Origin: Streptomyces eurocidicus
Lineage (GTDB): Bacteria; Actinomycetota; Actinomycetes; Streptomycetales; Streptomycetaceae
Reading direction: 5' to 3'
NCBI RefSeq assembly: GCF_002891295.1
Contig: NZ_LGUI01000003.1
Location: forward strand, 930,001 to 994,000
Length of the DNA stretch: 64,000 nt
Part shown: positions 1-8,772 of the stretch, one piece after another
How positions within the stretch are numbered: position 1 is the stretch's first letter
Layout: each line of letters starts with the position of its first letter
Translations under genes and position numbers: made by a program
The notes under the pieces: generated by a model
Seen by the model: only the letters and a program-made list of their open reading frames with translations
The model's database searches: none
What the model was told of the DNA's origin: nothing

Positions 1-357
1 GCCGGGCTGTCCGTCGAGCACGTCACCACGGGCGCCGTAAGGCCGCTGCCGCAGGGTGTGGAGCTGTCGGCCTACCGCATCGTCCAGGAGGCGCTCAGCA
101 ACGTCCTGCGCCACGCCCCGGGTGCCCAGGCCCGTGTCGAGCTCGGCTACGTCCTCGGCGGCCTCGGGCTGCGGATCGTCAACGGCCCGGCCAACCGCTT
201 GGCCAAGCCCTCGCCGGGGGCCGGGCACGGTGTGCTCGGCATGCGCGAGCGCGTCGCCATGCTCGGCGGCGGGATGACGGCCGAGGCGACGGCGGAGGGC
301 GGGTACGAGGTCACGGCCTTCATTCCGGTCCCGGTGGACGAGGCGGCCGCCGCATGA
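1..357 (+). CDS. Sensor histidine kinase, C-terminal end (5' cut by window)
   Basis: The frame is open from the first base to a TGA at 355-357, so only about the last 118 residues are present. They carry the ATPase half of a HisKA_3 (NarX/DesK-like) kinase: an N box (YRIVQEALSNVLRHA) and a glycine-rich G box (GAGHGVLGMRERV). The protein would phosphorylate the response regulator encoded immediately downstream, whose start overlaps this stop as ATGA, indicating translational coupling. The sensor domain and the H box lie outside the window, so the signal cannot be inferred. Confidence 0.9.
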   Translation, partial: AGLSVEHVTTGAVRPLPQGVELSAYRIVQEALSNVLRHAPGAQARVELGYVLGGLGLRIVNGPANRLAKPSPGAGHGVLGMRERVAMLGGGMTAEATAEGGYEVTAFIPVPVDEAAAA

Positions 358-1013
358 CCATCCGGGTGCTGATCGTCGACGACCAGATGATGGTCCGCGA
401 GGGCTTCTCCGTCCTGCTCAACGCCATGCCGGACATCGAGGTCGTCGGTGAGGCCGTGGACGGCCGGCAGGCCGTCGAGCAGGTGGCGGCGCTCCGGCCC
501 GACGTCGTCCTCATGGACATCCGGATGCCGGTGCTCAACGGCCTGGAGGCGACCCGCGAGATCGTCGCCGCCGACGCCGAGGCGAAGGTCCTGGTCCTGA
601 CCACCTTCGACCTGGACGAGTACGTCTACCAGGCCCTGCGCGCCGGGGCGAGCGGCTTCCTGCTCAAGGACGCCTCGGCCCAGCAGCTCGCCGACGGGGT
701 GCGCGTCGTGGCCTCGGGCGAGGCCCTGCTGGCCCCCACGGTCACCAAGCGGCTGATCCTGGAGTTCTCCCGGCTGGGCGCGCCCAAGCCGCCCACACAG
801 GAGCGCGTCGGCGACCTCACCGAGCGGGAGACGGAGGTACTGGTCCTCGTCGCCCAGGGCCGCTCCAACTCGGAGATCGCGACGCACCTGGTGGTGGCGG
901 AGTCCACGGTCAAGACCCACGTCAGCCGGATCCTGGTGAAGCTGGGCCTGCGCGACCGCACCCAGGCGGCGGTCTTCGCGTACGAGGCGGGTCTGATCAC
1001 ACCGGGCGGGTAG
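354..1013 (+). CDS. NarL/LuxR-family response regulator
   Basis: This 219-residue protein has the standard two-domain layout. The receiver domain (about 1-120) shows the acidic pair VDD near residue 9, the phosphoacceptor Asp in LMDIRMP near residue 55, the TT switch region and the conserved Lys in FLLKD. A LuxR-type helix-turn-helix follows (LTERETEVLVLVAQG through STVKTHVSRIL, about 150-210). It binds DNA after phosphorylation by the kinase encoded just upstream, with which it overlaps by 4 bases. Its targets are unknown. A GC-rich repeat element follows the stop and may act as terminator. Confidence 0.95.
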   Translation: MTIRVLIVDDQMMVREGFSVLLNAMPDIEVVGEAVDGRQAVEQVAALRPDVVLMDIRMPVLNGLEATREIVAADAEAKVLVLTTFDLDEYVYQALRAGASGFLLKDASAQQLADGVRVVASGEALLAPTVTKRLILEFSRLGAPKPPTQERVGDLTERETEVLVLVAQGRSNSEIATHLVVAESTVKTHVSRILVKLGLRDRTQAAVFAYEAGLITPGG

Positions 1014-1018
1014 AACAA

Positions 1019-1120
1019 GCCCGTCCGGCGTTTGAGGACACCGCGCGTCAGCGCGGAACGGGGCCCGGGGCGGAGCCCCGGTTACGGGAAGGGGCGGGGT
1101 GGGGGAAAGGCCCCGCGCAG
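1019..1120 (+). repeat. Dispersed intergenic repeat, copy 1
   Basis: The stretch begins with GCCCGTCCGGCGTTTGAGGA and continues with nested GC-rich inverted repeats, among them CCGCGCGTCAGCGCGG and GGGCCCGGGGCGGAGCCCC. The same element recurs at about 54340-54500 in this window, once in each orientation. From memory, this sequence is a common intergenic repeat of Streptomyces chromosomes. Here it lies just past the response-regulator stop and converges on the next gene, so it probably serves as a bidirectional terminator. Confidence 0.75.
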
Positions 1121-1168
1121 CGGAACCGCCCGCCCCGCCCCCGCACCACCCTGCCGCACCCACCCCGC

Positions 1169-2287
1169 TCAAACCCTCGGCACCACCAACCGCCAAGCCC
1201 CCTCCACCACCGTCCACGTCCGCGTACGGAACGGCCCGGCCGCCACGTTGTCCGCCCGGTAGCGGAACCCCGGCCCCGACACCGTGACCCGGCGCGCCCG
1301 CGTCCGCAGCGGCCGTTCCCCGGCGTGGGTGTGGATCACGACCTCCGCGAAGCCGTCCACGGTGGAGACGGCGACCCTGGCGACCGGCCGGTCGAGGTCC
1401 GCGAGCAGGACGCCGTCGGCCTCCACCCGCAGCCGGGTGCACGACGGCAGTGAGTGGCCGCGCGCGGCGGGGCCGGTCAGCAGGGTCAGCGCGGAGCGGG
1501 CCGTACGGGCGGCGGGGGACCACCACGGCCGGTCCGCGCCTGTGACTCCCGTCACGTCCGCCGTCACATCCGCCGTCACGTCCGCGCCGGCGCCGAGCCC
1601 GGTGGGTTCCGGGAGCCCGGCGACCCGCGGGGCCCCGGCGGGACCGCCGGGCCCGCCCTCGCCCAGGGTGCCGCCCCGGGCGTCCGCCGCCGCCTTCCCG
1701 TCCGGTCCCCGGGCCGGCTCCGGCACGCCGGGCCCGCGCCCCGCACCCACCGCCTCCGACCCGTTCGGCCCAACCGCCTCGTTCGTTTCGAGGCCCGTTC
1801 CGACGTTCGTCTCGAAGGGGGGCGTCGTCCGGTCCAGGCCGCCCGTGCCGGGAATCCACAGACCGCCCAGCACCACGCCGTCGCCGTCGTCCACCAAGGC
1901 GTCCAGGCGCCGCTCAGTGCCGTCCAGGACGGCGCGCGCCGCCGCGACCGACCCCAGGGGCACCCCGAGCGTGCGGGCCAGCGAGACGGCCGGCAGGGCG
2001 CCGATGGGCACCAGCGACACCGGCACCTCCGGCAGCTCACGGCGGCGGTGCAGCACCTTCACGGCGTGCAGGAGGGCCCGGTCGTCCCCGATGACCACGG
2101 GGCGCCGCCGGCCGCGCCGGGCCAGGGCGCGCTCGACGTCCTCGGGGCCTTCCGGGAGGCATATCTTCGCCACCGCGCCGCCGCAGAGGACGTCCTTCGC
2201 GATCCGCACGGACTCGCCGTCCACGCGTCGGGCGACCGGGTCGATGACCACGAGCAGAGCCTGCTCTGTGGAGTCTGGAGCCGACAC
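1169..2287 (-). CDS. Diacylglycerol kinase-like protein, catalytic motif degenerate
   Basis: The 372-residue protein begins MSAPDSTEQALLVVIDP and resembles the DAGK catalytic fold: a beta strand near the N-terminus, VVIGDDRALLHAV near residue 65, and VSLVPIGALPAVSLARTLG near residue 90. In active diacylglycerol/lipid kinases these positions read GGDGT and PxGTxNDFAR. Here the glycine-rich nucleotide loop is GDDRA and the Asn-Asp pair is missing, so the protein may be inactive or bind another ligand. A Pro/Gly/Ala-rich linker (about 165-245) separates this from a C-terminal beta-rich domain. It is divergent from purA. The family call is moderate; loss of catalysis is my inference. Confidence 0.6.
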   Translation of the reverse strand: MSAPDSTEQALLVVIDPVARRVDGESVRIAKDVLCGGAVAKICLPEGPEDVERALARRGRRRPVVIGDDRALLHAVKVLHRRRELPEVPVSLVPIGALPAVSLARTLGVPLGSVAAARAVLDGTERRLDALVDDGDGVVLGGLWIPGTGGLDRTTPPFETNVGTGLETNEAVGPNGSEAVGAGRGPGVPEPARGPDGKAAADARGGTLGEGGPGGPAGAPRVAGLPEPTGLGAGADVTADVTADVTGVTGADRPWWSPAARTARSALTLLTGPAARGHSLPSCTRLRVEADGVLLADLDRPVARVAVSTVDGFAEVVIHTHAGERPLRTRARRVTVSGPGFRYRADNVAAGPFRTRTWTVVEGAWRLVVPRV

Positions 2288-2394
2288 CTCGGTCCTTCCT
2301 CAGGTGCTGTTTTTCCCGGGGGACGGCCCCGGGCTCCCCGGCCGTGCCGAGGGGCCCTGGGTCTTTCTGTTCGTCCCCCGAGCGAAATATTCGG

Positions 2395-2439
2395 TAATCT
2401 CTCGGTGCAAGAGCCCCTGTCGCTGTTGCGCCAGGGGCT
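2395..2439 (+). promoter_or_regulatory. Candidate purA -10 box and 5' leader hairpin
   Basis: A TAATCT -10-like hexamer lies at 2395-2400, with no convincing -35. About 12 bases downstream, AGCCCCTG (2412-2419) and CAGGGGCT (2432-2439) form a perfect 8-bp stem with a 12-base loop. If transcription starts near 2407, the purA mRNA would begin with this hairpin and carry a leader of about 145 bases. The hairpin could stabilise the 5' end or attenuate transcription. It could also terminate readthrough from elsewhere. Confidence 0.4.
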
Positions 2440-2552
2440 TCGTCTATCCGGGGCACGGGTTCGACGGCTCTAGCGGTGGTGTACGCCGTGAGCACGCGAG
2501 GTGATACCACCACGCACGTTGGACATGCCCCGCCCGGAAGGGGTGTACGCCT

Positions 2553-3839
2553 GTGCCCGCACTTGTGCTGCTCGGTGCTCAGTGGGGTGACGAGGGCAAG
2601 GGAAAGGCCACCGACCTCCTCGGTGGATCCGTGGACTATGTGGTGCGCTACCAAGGTGGCAACAACGCCGGCCACACGGTGGTCGTCGGCGACCAGAAAT
2701 ACGCGCTGCATCTCCTCCCTTCCGGAATCCTCTCGCCGGGGTGCACCCCGGTGATCGGCAACGGAGTCGTCGTCGACCCGGCGGTCCTGCTCTCCGAGCT
2801 GAGCGGACTCAACGAGCGCGGCGTCGACACGTCCAAGCTGCTGCTCAGCGGTAACGCGCACCTGATCACGCCGTACCACACCACGGTCGACAAGGTGACG
2901 GAACGCTTCCTCGGCAAGCGGAAGATCGGCACCACCGGCCGCGGCATCGGCCCGACCTACGCCGACAAGATCAACCGCGTCGGCATCCGCGTTCAGGACC
3001 TCTACGACGAGTCGATCCTGGAGCAGAAGGTCGAGGCCGCTCTCGACTTCAAGAACCAGATCCTGGCGAAGCTCTACAACCGCCGCGCCATCGAGTCCGG
3101 CAAGATCGTCGAGGAGCTGCTCACCTACGCGGAGCAGATCAAGCCGTACGTGGCCGACACGACGCTGATCCTCAACAACGCCATCGACGAGGGCAAGGTC
3201 GTCCTCTTCGAGGGCGGCCAGGGCACGCTGCTCGACGTCGACCACGGCACGTACCCCTTCGTCACCTCGTCCAACCCGACCGCGGGCGGCGCCTGCACGG
3301 GTGCCGGCGTCGGCCCGACGAAGATCAACCGGGTCATCGGCATCCTCAAGGCGTACACGACCCGCGTCGGCGCCGGTCCGTTCCCGACCGAGCTGTTCGA
3401 CAAGGACGGCGAGGCGCTGCGGACCATCGGTGGCGAGCGCGGTGTGACCACCGGCCGTGACCGCCGCTGCGGCTGGTTCGACGCCGTCATCGCCCGCTAC
3501 GCGACCCGCGTCAACGGCCTGACGGACTTCTTCCTCACCAAGCTCGACGTGCTCACCGGCTGGGAGCAGATCCCGGTCTGCGTCGCCTACGAGATCGACG
3601 GCAAGCGCGTCGAGGAGCTGCCCTACAGCCAGAGCGACTTCCACCACGCGAAGCCGATCTACGAGATGCTGCCGGGCTGGTCCGAGGACATCACCAAGGC
3701 CAAGACCTTCGCCGACCTGCCGAAGAACGCGCAGGCGTACGTGAAGGCGCTGGAGGAGATGTCCGGCGCGCCGATCTCCGCGATCGGCGTCGGCCCGGGT
3801 CGTACCGAGACGATCGAGATCAACTCCTTCCTCTCGTAA
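2553..3839 (+). CDS. purA: Adenylosuccinate synthetase
   Basis: PurA joins IMP and aspartate using GTP to give adenylosuccinate, the first committed step to AMP. The 428-residue length is normal for the family. The N-terminal P-loop [11 protein letters not shown], the NNAGHTVV motif, the IMP-binding segment [13 protein letters not shown], and the C-terminal GVGPGRTE are all intact. The GTG start at 2553 gives the expected [18 protein letters not shown] beginning and has a GGAAGGGG ribosome site upstream. It is divergent from the DAGK-like gene, and a strong hairpin follows the stop. It is the first of eight purine genes in the window. Confidence 0.98.
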   Translation: MPALVLLGAQWGDEGKGKATDLLGGSVDYVVRYQGGNNAGHTVVVGDQKYALHLLPSGILSPGCTPVIGNGVVVDPAVLLSELSGLNERGVDTSKLLLSGNAHLITPYHTTVDKVTERFLGKRKIGTTGRGIGPTYADKINRVGIRVQDLYDESILEQKVEAALDFKNQILAKLYNRRAIESGKIVEELLTYAEQIKPYVADTTLILNNAIDEGKVVLFEGGQGTLLDVDHGTYPFVTSSNPTAGGACTGAGVGPTKINRVIGILKAYTTRVGAGPFPTELFDKDGEALRTIGGERGVTTGRDRRCGWFDAVIARYATRVNGLTDFFLTKLDVLTGWEQIPVCVAYEIDGKRVEELPYSQSDFHHAKPIYEMLPGWSEDITKAKTFADLPKNAQAYVKALEEMSGAPISAIGVGPGRTETIEINSFLS

Positions 3840-3885
3840 GGCCCGCGGTACCGCCGCCCCTGTCGGGGGCGGCGCGCACCCGACA

Positions 3886-3913
3886 CGCCCCGGTGGCTCC
3901 GGCCACCGGGGCG
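3886..3913 (+). terminator. Terminator between purA and the Ser/Thr kinase gene
   Basis: CGCCCCGGTGGC (3886-3897) and GCCACCGGGGCG (3902-3913) form a perfect 12-bp stem with a 4-base loop, followed by CGTGCGTTTA on the plus strand. It lies between two converging genes and can serve both. Confidence 0.75.
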
Positions 3914-3958
3914 TCGTGCGTTTACGACCCGGAACGCACCCTCCTCGGAAGGGCTCCG

Positions 3959-5779
3959 TCAGCCGGTCCTGCTGTAGACCAGCGACGCGTCCTTCGTGCC
4001 CGAGTCGGCGAAGTCGCGCCGCATCCGGCCGTCCGGGAGCAGCACCAGGTCGGAGGCGGAACCGGGCTGGCAGGCGGAGGTGGGCCGGGCCTGGGTGACG
4101 CTGGACGGCCCCAGGCTCAGGGACGTCGTGCCGCTGCCGTCGCCGGACGCGGTCGTGTGCCACTGGCAGGTGTAGGAGGTGCCGTCGTCGAGGGTGCCGT
4201 TCCCCTGGATGGTGACGTCGGTGACCGGGCCGCGCGAGATGGTGATGATCCGGTTGTTGGCCCCGGAGCCGCTGTTGAAGCTGGTCTGCCAGGTGCCGGC
4301 GAATCCCTGGGGCACGGGCCCGGCGGCCGGGGTGCTCGGCCCGCCCGTACCGGCCGGCGGGGTGGCGGAGTGCGGCGTGGACCGGCCCGGCCCGGCCGGG
4401 TCCTGCGGCGCGGAGGCGGCCGGCGAGGCGCTGTTCCGCGCCTCGTTCTTCTCGGCGCCCTGTTTGAGCAGGAAGACCGTCGCGCCGCCCGCGATCAGCC
4501 CGCCGGCCACCACCGCGGCCAGCACGACCGGCCCCCGGGAGCGGCCGCGGGGCGCGGGCACGTACGGGCCGACGACCTGGGTGCCGGTGCCGTAGGGGTT
4601 GTCGCCGTACGGGCCCGCGTGCGGGTAGCCGTAGGGCGGCGGCGTGGGCCGGGGGACGGCCTGCGGCAGCGGCTGGGGGCCGACGGCGCGGCCCGCGGTG
4701 ACGGTCGGCGGGTCCTGGCGGCCGATGAGCGTCGGCTCCGGCAGCGGCTCGGCGACCGGCGGCGCCACGGGCGGTGCCGCGGGCGCCGCGCCGGCTATCG
4801 CGGTCGGCGGGTGCTCCGGCGGCAGCGGGGCGGGCCGGGCGGCGGGCTCCTCGACGTCCAGCAGCTGCACGGCCTGCCGGCCGAGGCTCGCCACCAGGCC
4901 GCCGGGCAGCCAGGGTTCGGCGGACCGCGCGTCCGCCGGCCCCCCCTTGCCGCCGGCCCCGCCCGTGCGCTCCAGGATCTCCTCCGGGGACGGGCGCTCC
5001 TCCGGGGCCTTGGCCAGGCACGCCTCGATCAGCGGCAGCAGCGGGGCGGGGACCCCGGTGAGGTCCGGCTGCTCCTCCGCGATGCGGTACATCAGCGCGT
5101 GGACGCCGCTGTCGGCCGTGCCGAAGGGCATCCGGCCGGTGGCCGCGTAGGCCAGCACCGAGCCGAGGCAGAAGACGTCGCTCGCCGGTGTCACCCGGGC
5201 GCCGCGCACCTGCTCGGGCGACATGAAGCCGGGCGAGCCGACGGCCGCGCCGGTGCGGGTGAGGCCGCCGTCGGTGACGGTCTCCAGGGCGCGGGCGATG
5301 CCGAAGTCGATGACACGCGGGCCGTCCAGGGTGATCAGGACGTTGGACGGCTTGAGGTCGCGGTGCACGACGCCCGCGGCGTGGATGGCCTGGAGGGCGC
5401 GCGCGAGGCCCGCGGCGAGGATGCGCACGGACCGCTCGGGCAGCGGCCCGAAGTCCTGGTCCACGACCTGCCGCAGGGCCGGCCCTGCGATGTAGCCGGT
5501 GGCGACCCAGGGGACGGCGGCCTCGGTGTCCGCGTCGAGCACCGGGGCGGTCCACTCGCCGCCCACCTGCCGGGCGGCGCGCACCTCCGCGCGAAAGCGC
5601 CGCCTGAACTCCTCCTGCCCGGCCAGCTCCTGGTGGACGAGTTTGACCGCCACCGTGCGGCCCCGGTCCGAGCGGGCCAGGTAGACGCGGCCCATGCCGC
5701 CCGCGCCGAGCCGCCCCAGCAGCCGGTACGCGCCCAGTACGCGCGGATCGTCGGCCTGTAGGTCCTCGAGATGGTCCAT
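3959..5779 (-). CDS. Membrane-anchored Ser/Thr protein kinase (PASTA-less)
   Basis: The 606-residue Hanks-type kinase has its catalytic domain at about 16-275. Visible motifs are the glycine loop LGAGGMGRVYLAR, the VAVKLV lysine, the catalytic loop HRDLKPSNVLI, DFGIAR and the activation segment ending SPEQ. A Pro/Ala-rich linker (about 280-420) leads to one transmembrane helix (VVLAAVVAGGLIAGGATVF, near 430-450). A roughly 150-residue extracytoplasmic domain follows, and its sequence does not look like PASTA repeats. The start is ATG at 5779 with a GGGGGAGGAG ribosome site. The kinase probably senses an envelope signal; its substrates are unknown. It is transcribed towards purA. Confidence 0.93.
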   Translation of the reverse strand: MDHLEDLQADDPRVLGAYRLLGRLGAGGMGRVYLARSDRGRTVAVKLVHQELAGQEEFRRRFRAEVRAARQVGGEWTAPVLDADTEAAVPWVATGYIAGPALRQVVDQDFGPLPERSVRILAAGLARALQAIHAAGVVHRDLKPSNVLITLDGPRVIDFGIARALETVTDGGLTRTGAAVGSPGFMSPEQVRGARVTPASDVFCLGSVLAYAATGRMPFGTADSGVHALMYRIAEEQPDLTGVPAPLLPLIEACLAKAPEERPSPEEILERTGGAGGKGGPADARSAEPWLPGGLVASLGRQAVQLLDVEEPAARPAPLPPEHPPTAIAGAAPAAPPVAPPVAEPLPEPTLIGRQDPPTVTAGRAVGPQPLPQAVPRPTPPPYGYPHAGPYGDNPYGTGTQVVGPYVPAPRGRSRGPVVLAAVVAGGLIAGGATVFLLKQGAEKNEARNSASPAASAPQDPAGPGRSTPHSATPPAGTGGPSTPAAGPVPQGFAGTWQTSFNSGSGANNRIITISRGPVTDVTIQGNGTLDDGTSYTCQWHTTASGDGSGTTSLSLGPSSVTQARPTSACQPGSASDLVLLPDGRMRRDFADSGTKDASLVYSRTG

Positions 5780-5907
5780 GGCGCAGGTCTCCTCCCCCGT
5801 CTCCCCCGTGTGTTCTCCGCCGGAGAATAGCGGGGCGGCAAACGGCCGGGACCCCGCACCTTGAAAGTACGGGGCCCCGGCTCGCTGTTGAACCCTTCGG
5901 GGAAGGG

Positions 5908-6111
5908 TCAGGCGGGAATGATGTTCTCCGCCTGGGGGCCCTTCTGGCCCTGGGTCACGTCGAAGGAGACCTTCTGGCCCTCCTGGAGCTCACGGAAGCC
6001 CTGCGTCGCGATGTTCGAGTAGTGGGCGAAGACGTCGGCGCCGCCACCGTCCTGCTCGATGAATCCGAATCCCTTTTCGGAGTTGAACCACTTCACGGTG
6101 CCGGTAGCCAA
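5908..6111 (-). CDS. Cold-shock protein (CspA family), copy 1
   Basis: This 67-residue single-domain protein binds single-stranded nucleic acid and acts as an RNA chaperone. Both RNA-binding motifs are present: KGFGFIEQ (RNP1) and DVFAHYSNI (RNP2). The start codon is TTG at 6111, preceded by AGGAGA, whereas the second copy at 52206 uses ATG; the two proteins differ at only a few positions. The gene has a leader of about 115 bases that contains an element shared with the other csp gene and with the DEAD-box helicase gene, described separately. Confidence 0.97.
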   Translation of the reverse strand: MATGTVKWFNSEKGFGFIEQDGGGADVFAHYSNIATQGFRELQEGQKVSFDVTQGQKGPQAENIIPA

Positions 6112-6182
6112 GACGATCTCCTATGAGAGCTGTGCACAATCCGCGCGGCGCGGAATAATGCAACGGCGCCCGAGGTCACAGA

Positions 6183-6237
6183 CCGTCAGGGCGCCGAGAT
6201 GAAATAGGTTCAGAACTGCAACGCGAAAATGACCGTA
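6183..6237 (-). promoter_or_regulatory. csp copy 1 promoter and structured leader element
   Basis: On the minus strand a TACGGT -10 hexamer lies at 6237-6232. The predicted RNA starts near 6225 and begins with GUUGCAGUU (6222-6214). About 30 bases in, GGCGCCCTGACGG (6195-6183) opens a stem that can close with GGGCGCC further on. The GTTGCAGTT block and the GCGCC(C)TGACGG block both recur in the leader of the second csp gene, and the latter also in the helicase gene leader at 47776. This suggests shared post-transcriptional control. Confidence 0.5.
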
Positions 6238-6373
6238 GCACGCGGGTCAGGGCATCCGTGGATTTCGCGACCGGGGAATTCGCGGGCGTGCCGCCGCCGA
6301 ACCCGGCTGCCCGCCGGGGCCCGTTGCCCGGTTCGGCGGTCCGCCGGGCGCGGTCCGCCGCCCCCGCCCGCCC

Positions 6374-6446
6374 GGCACTGTGTCCGTGGGCGGGGCGAGT
6401 GCCAGACACAGTGCCTGTTCCGGTGCCCGGGGGCGCTCCCTACGCT
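6374..6446 (+). promoter_or_regulatory. Inverted-repeat operator and promoter for the aminotransferase gene
   Basis: GGCACTGTGTC (6374-6384) and GACACAGTGCC (6405-6415) are a perfect 11-bp inverted repeat with centres 31 bp apart, about three helical turns. Immediately downstream lie TTCCGG (6418-6423) and TACGCT (6441-6446), a -35/-10 pair with a 17-bp spacer. The repeat therefore sits directly upstream of the -35. The most obvious candidate to bind it is the GntR-type regulator encoded after the aminotransferase. The rest of 6112-6492 holds the csp leader and no gene. Confidence 0.5.
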
Positions 6447-6492
6447 GGCCGTGTCCGCGCTTCCTCCCGCCACGCGATCCGAGGTCACGCCG

Positions 6493-7848
6493 TTGAGCAC
6501 GCAGCCAGACCCCCGTACCAAGGCCGCCGTCAAGGCCGCCGACCGGGCGCACGTCTTCCACTCCTGGTCCGCGCAGGGCCTCATCGACCCGCTGGCCGTC
6601 GCCGGGGCCGAGGGCTCGTACTTCTGGGACTACGACGGCAACCGCTACCTCGATTTCTCCTCCCAGCTCGTCAACACCAACATCGGTCACCAGCACCCCA
6701 AAGTGGTGGCCGCGGTGCGGGAGCAGGCGGCGAAGCTGTGCACGATCGCGCCGGGCTTCGCGGTCGACGTGCGGTCCGAGGCGGCCCGGCTGATCGCCGG
6801 GCGCACCCCGGGCGACCTCGACAAGATCTTCTTCACCAACGGCGGCGCCGAGGCGGTCGAGAACGCCGTGCGCATGGCGCGGCTGCACACCGGCCGCGCC
6901 AAGGTGCTCAGCGCCTACCGCTCGTACCACGGGGCGACGGCGGCGGCGATCAACCTCACGGGTGACCCGCGCCGTTGGCCCTCCGACACCGCCTCGGCGG
7001 GCGTCGTGCACTTCTGGGCGCCGTTCCTCTACCGCTCGCCCTTCCACGCGGAGACGGAGGAGCAGGAGTGCGCGCGCGCCCTGCGCCACCTCGAGGACAC
7101 CATCGCCTTCGAGGGTCCGCAGACGATCGCCGCGATCATCCTGGAGACCGTCCCGGGCACCGCCGGGATCATGGTCCCGCCGGCCGGGTACCTCGCCGGC
7201 GTCCGGGAGATCTGCGACCGCCACGGCATCGTGTTCGTCCTGGACGAGGTCATGGCCGGTTTCGGGCGCACGGGCCGCTGGTTCGCCGCCGACCACTGGA
7301 ACGTCACACCCGATCTGCTGACCTTCGCCAAGGGCGTCAACTCCGGTTATGTGCCGCTCGGGGGCGTCGCGATCTCCGCGGAGATCGCCGCCACCTTCGA
7401 CGAGCGGCCGTACCCCGGCGGCCTCACCTATTCGGGTCACCCGCTCGCCTGCGCCTCCGCCGTGGCGACGATCGAGGCGATGGCCGAGGAGGGCATCGTG
7501 GAGAACGCCGCGCGGATCGGCGCGGACGTCCTCGGCCCCGGCCTGCGCGAACTGGCCGAGCGCCACCCGAGCGTCGGCGAGGTGCGCGGTCTCGGCGTCT
7601 TCTGGGCGGTCGAGCTGGTCAGGGACCGCGCCACCCGGGAGCCGCTGGTCCCGTACAACGCGTCGGGCGAGGCCAACGCCCCGATGGCAGCCTTCACCGC
7701 CGCCTGCAAGAAGTCCGGTCTGTGGCCTTTCGTCAATATGAACCGGATGCATGTCGTGCCCCCGTGCACCGTCTCCGAGGACGAGGCGCGGCAGGGTCTG
7801 GCCCTGCTGGACGAGGCGCTCACGGCGGCCGACGCGCACACCGTCTGA
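6493..7848 (+). CDS. Class III (omega) aminotransferase, PLP-dependent
   Basis: The 451-residue enzyme is a class III aminotransferase related to beta-alanine/taurine:pyruvate transaminases. Visible features are the phosphate-binding FFTNGGAEAVENA, the SYHG segment, the cofactor aspartate in VLDEVMAGFGR, and the PLP lysine in TFAKGVNSGY. It moves the amino group from an omega-amino acid or amine to a keto acid; the exact substrate cannot be read from the sequence. I chose the TTG at 6493 because GAGG lies 8 bases upstream; an in-frame GTG at 6451 sits too close to the predicted -10. The GntR regulator gene follows, which suggests amine or omega-amino acid catabolism under local control. Confidence 0.85.
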   Translation: MSTQPDPRTKAAVKAADRAHVFHSWSAQGLIDPLAVAGAEGSYFWDYDGNRYLDFSSQLVNTNIGHQHPKVVAAVREQAAKLCTIAPGFAVDVRSEAARLIAGRTPGDLDKIFFTNGGAEAVENAVRMARLHTGRAKVLSAYRSYHGATAAAINLTGDPRRWPSDTASAGVVHFWAPFLYRSPFHAETEEQECARALRHLEDTIAFEGPQTIAAIILETVPGTAGIMVPPAGYLAGVREICDRHGIVFVLDEVMAGFGRTGRWFAADHWNVTPDLLTFAKGVNSGYVPLGGVAISAEIAATFDERPYPGGLTYSGHPLACASAVATIEAMAEEGIVENAARIGADVLGPGLRELAERHPSVGEVRGLGVFWAVELVRDRATREPLVPYNASGEANAPMAAFTAACKKSGLWPFVNMNRMHVVPPCTVSEDEARQGLALLDEALTAADAHTV

Positions 7849-7900
7849 CGCGCTCGGGGTACCGTACGTCCTTCCCGCGCGCACGCCCGTACGCTCCGCG

Positions 7901-7932
7901 ACGGCCCTCGCCTATCTTGTTGCGAGGGCCGT
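7901..7932 (+). terminator. Hairpin between aminotransferase and GntR genes
   Basis: ACGGCCCTCGC (7901-7911) and GCGAGGGCCGT (7922-7932) form a perfect 11-bp stem with a 10-base loop that contains TTGT. No U-tract follows. It lies about 50 bases after the aminotransferase stop, so it may reduce readthrough into the regulator gene. Confidence 0.6.
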
Positions 7933-7973
7933 TCGCATGCGGGCGCCCGGTCACGGAAGGGGAGACGGACACG

Positions 7974-8678
7974 ATGCCCGGCAGCGAGGCGGTCAGACGG
8001 ACGACGCTGCGTTCGCAGATCGCCGACGCCCTGCGCGACGAGGTGATCGCGGGACGGCTCCCGGCGGGGCGCCAGTTCACGGTCAAGGAGATCGCCGAGC
8101 AGTACGGCGTCTCCGCGACGCCGGTGCGCGAGGCGCTGCTCGACCTCTGCTCCCAGGGGCTGCTCGACGTGGAGCTGCACAAGAGCTACCGCGTGCGCGC
8201 CTTCTCCTACGCCGACTTCCGCGACATGGTCGAGGCCCGCGCCCTGATCGTCGAGGGCATCTTCCGGCTGCCCCGCAGCCTCAAGGGCGCGCCGGGCACC
8301 CGGCTCGCCGAGCACACCCTCGACGCCGTGCCGCCCGCCGCGCTGGCGTCCGTGCGGCGGCGGGCCGAGGAGGCCGCGCGGGCCGCGGTGGCGGGGGACC
8401 TGGACATCCTGATCGGCTACGACCTGCGGTTCTGGCGCGAACTGGCGGGCCTGGTGGGCAATCCGTACATATCGGATTTCCTGGATCGGGTCCGGGTGCA
8501 GAGCTGGATCTTCACCGTGCCGCTGCTGCGCCGGCTGCCGACGCTGCGCGGGCGGCTGTGGCACGGCCACGGCGAGCTGGTCGAGGCCGTGGCGACGCGC
8601 GACGCGATTGCCGCCGAACGGATCATTGCCGCATACAACGAACATTCTCTGGCATTGATCGCGAGCGTGACCGAATAG
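7974..8678 (+). CDS. GntR-family (FadR/FCD) transcriptional regulator
   Basis: The 234-residue protein has an N-terminal winged helix (about 10-75) with the GntR signature VKEIAEQYGVSATPVREALLD. It is followed by a helical FCD-type effector domain (about 85-230), where the usual metal-binding positions are only partly recognisable (RFWRELAGLVGNPY and HGELVEAVATRD). The ATG at 7974 has GGAAGGGGAG upstream. Coming right after the aminotransferase gene, it probably controls that gene, perhaps through the inverted repeat at 6374-6415. The effector is unknown. Confidence 0.88.
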   Translation: MPGSEAVRRTTLRSQIADALRDEVIAGRLPAGRQFTVKEIAEQYGVSATPVREALLDLCSQGLLDVELHKSYRVRAFSYADFRDMVEARALIVEGIFRLPRSLKGAPGTRLAEHTLDAVPPAALASVRRRAEEAARAAVAGDLDILIGYDLRFWRELAGLVGNPYISDFLDRVRVQSWIFTVPLLRRLPTLRGRLWHGHGELVEAVATRDAIAAERIIAAYNEHSLALIASVTE

Positions 8679-8772
8679 GGTCGAGCTTCATATGTTCATC
8701 GGTTGGTGTGATGAATTCCGGAAAGCGGTGACCGCACGCAACCAGTAGTTTGATTGAGAGCGTCCACTGCTT

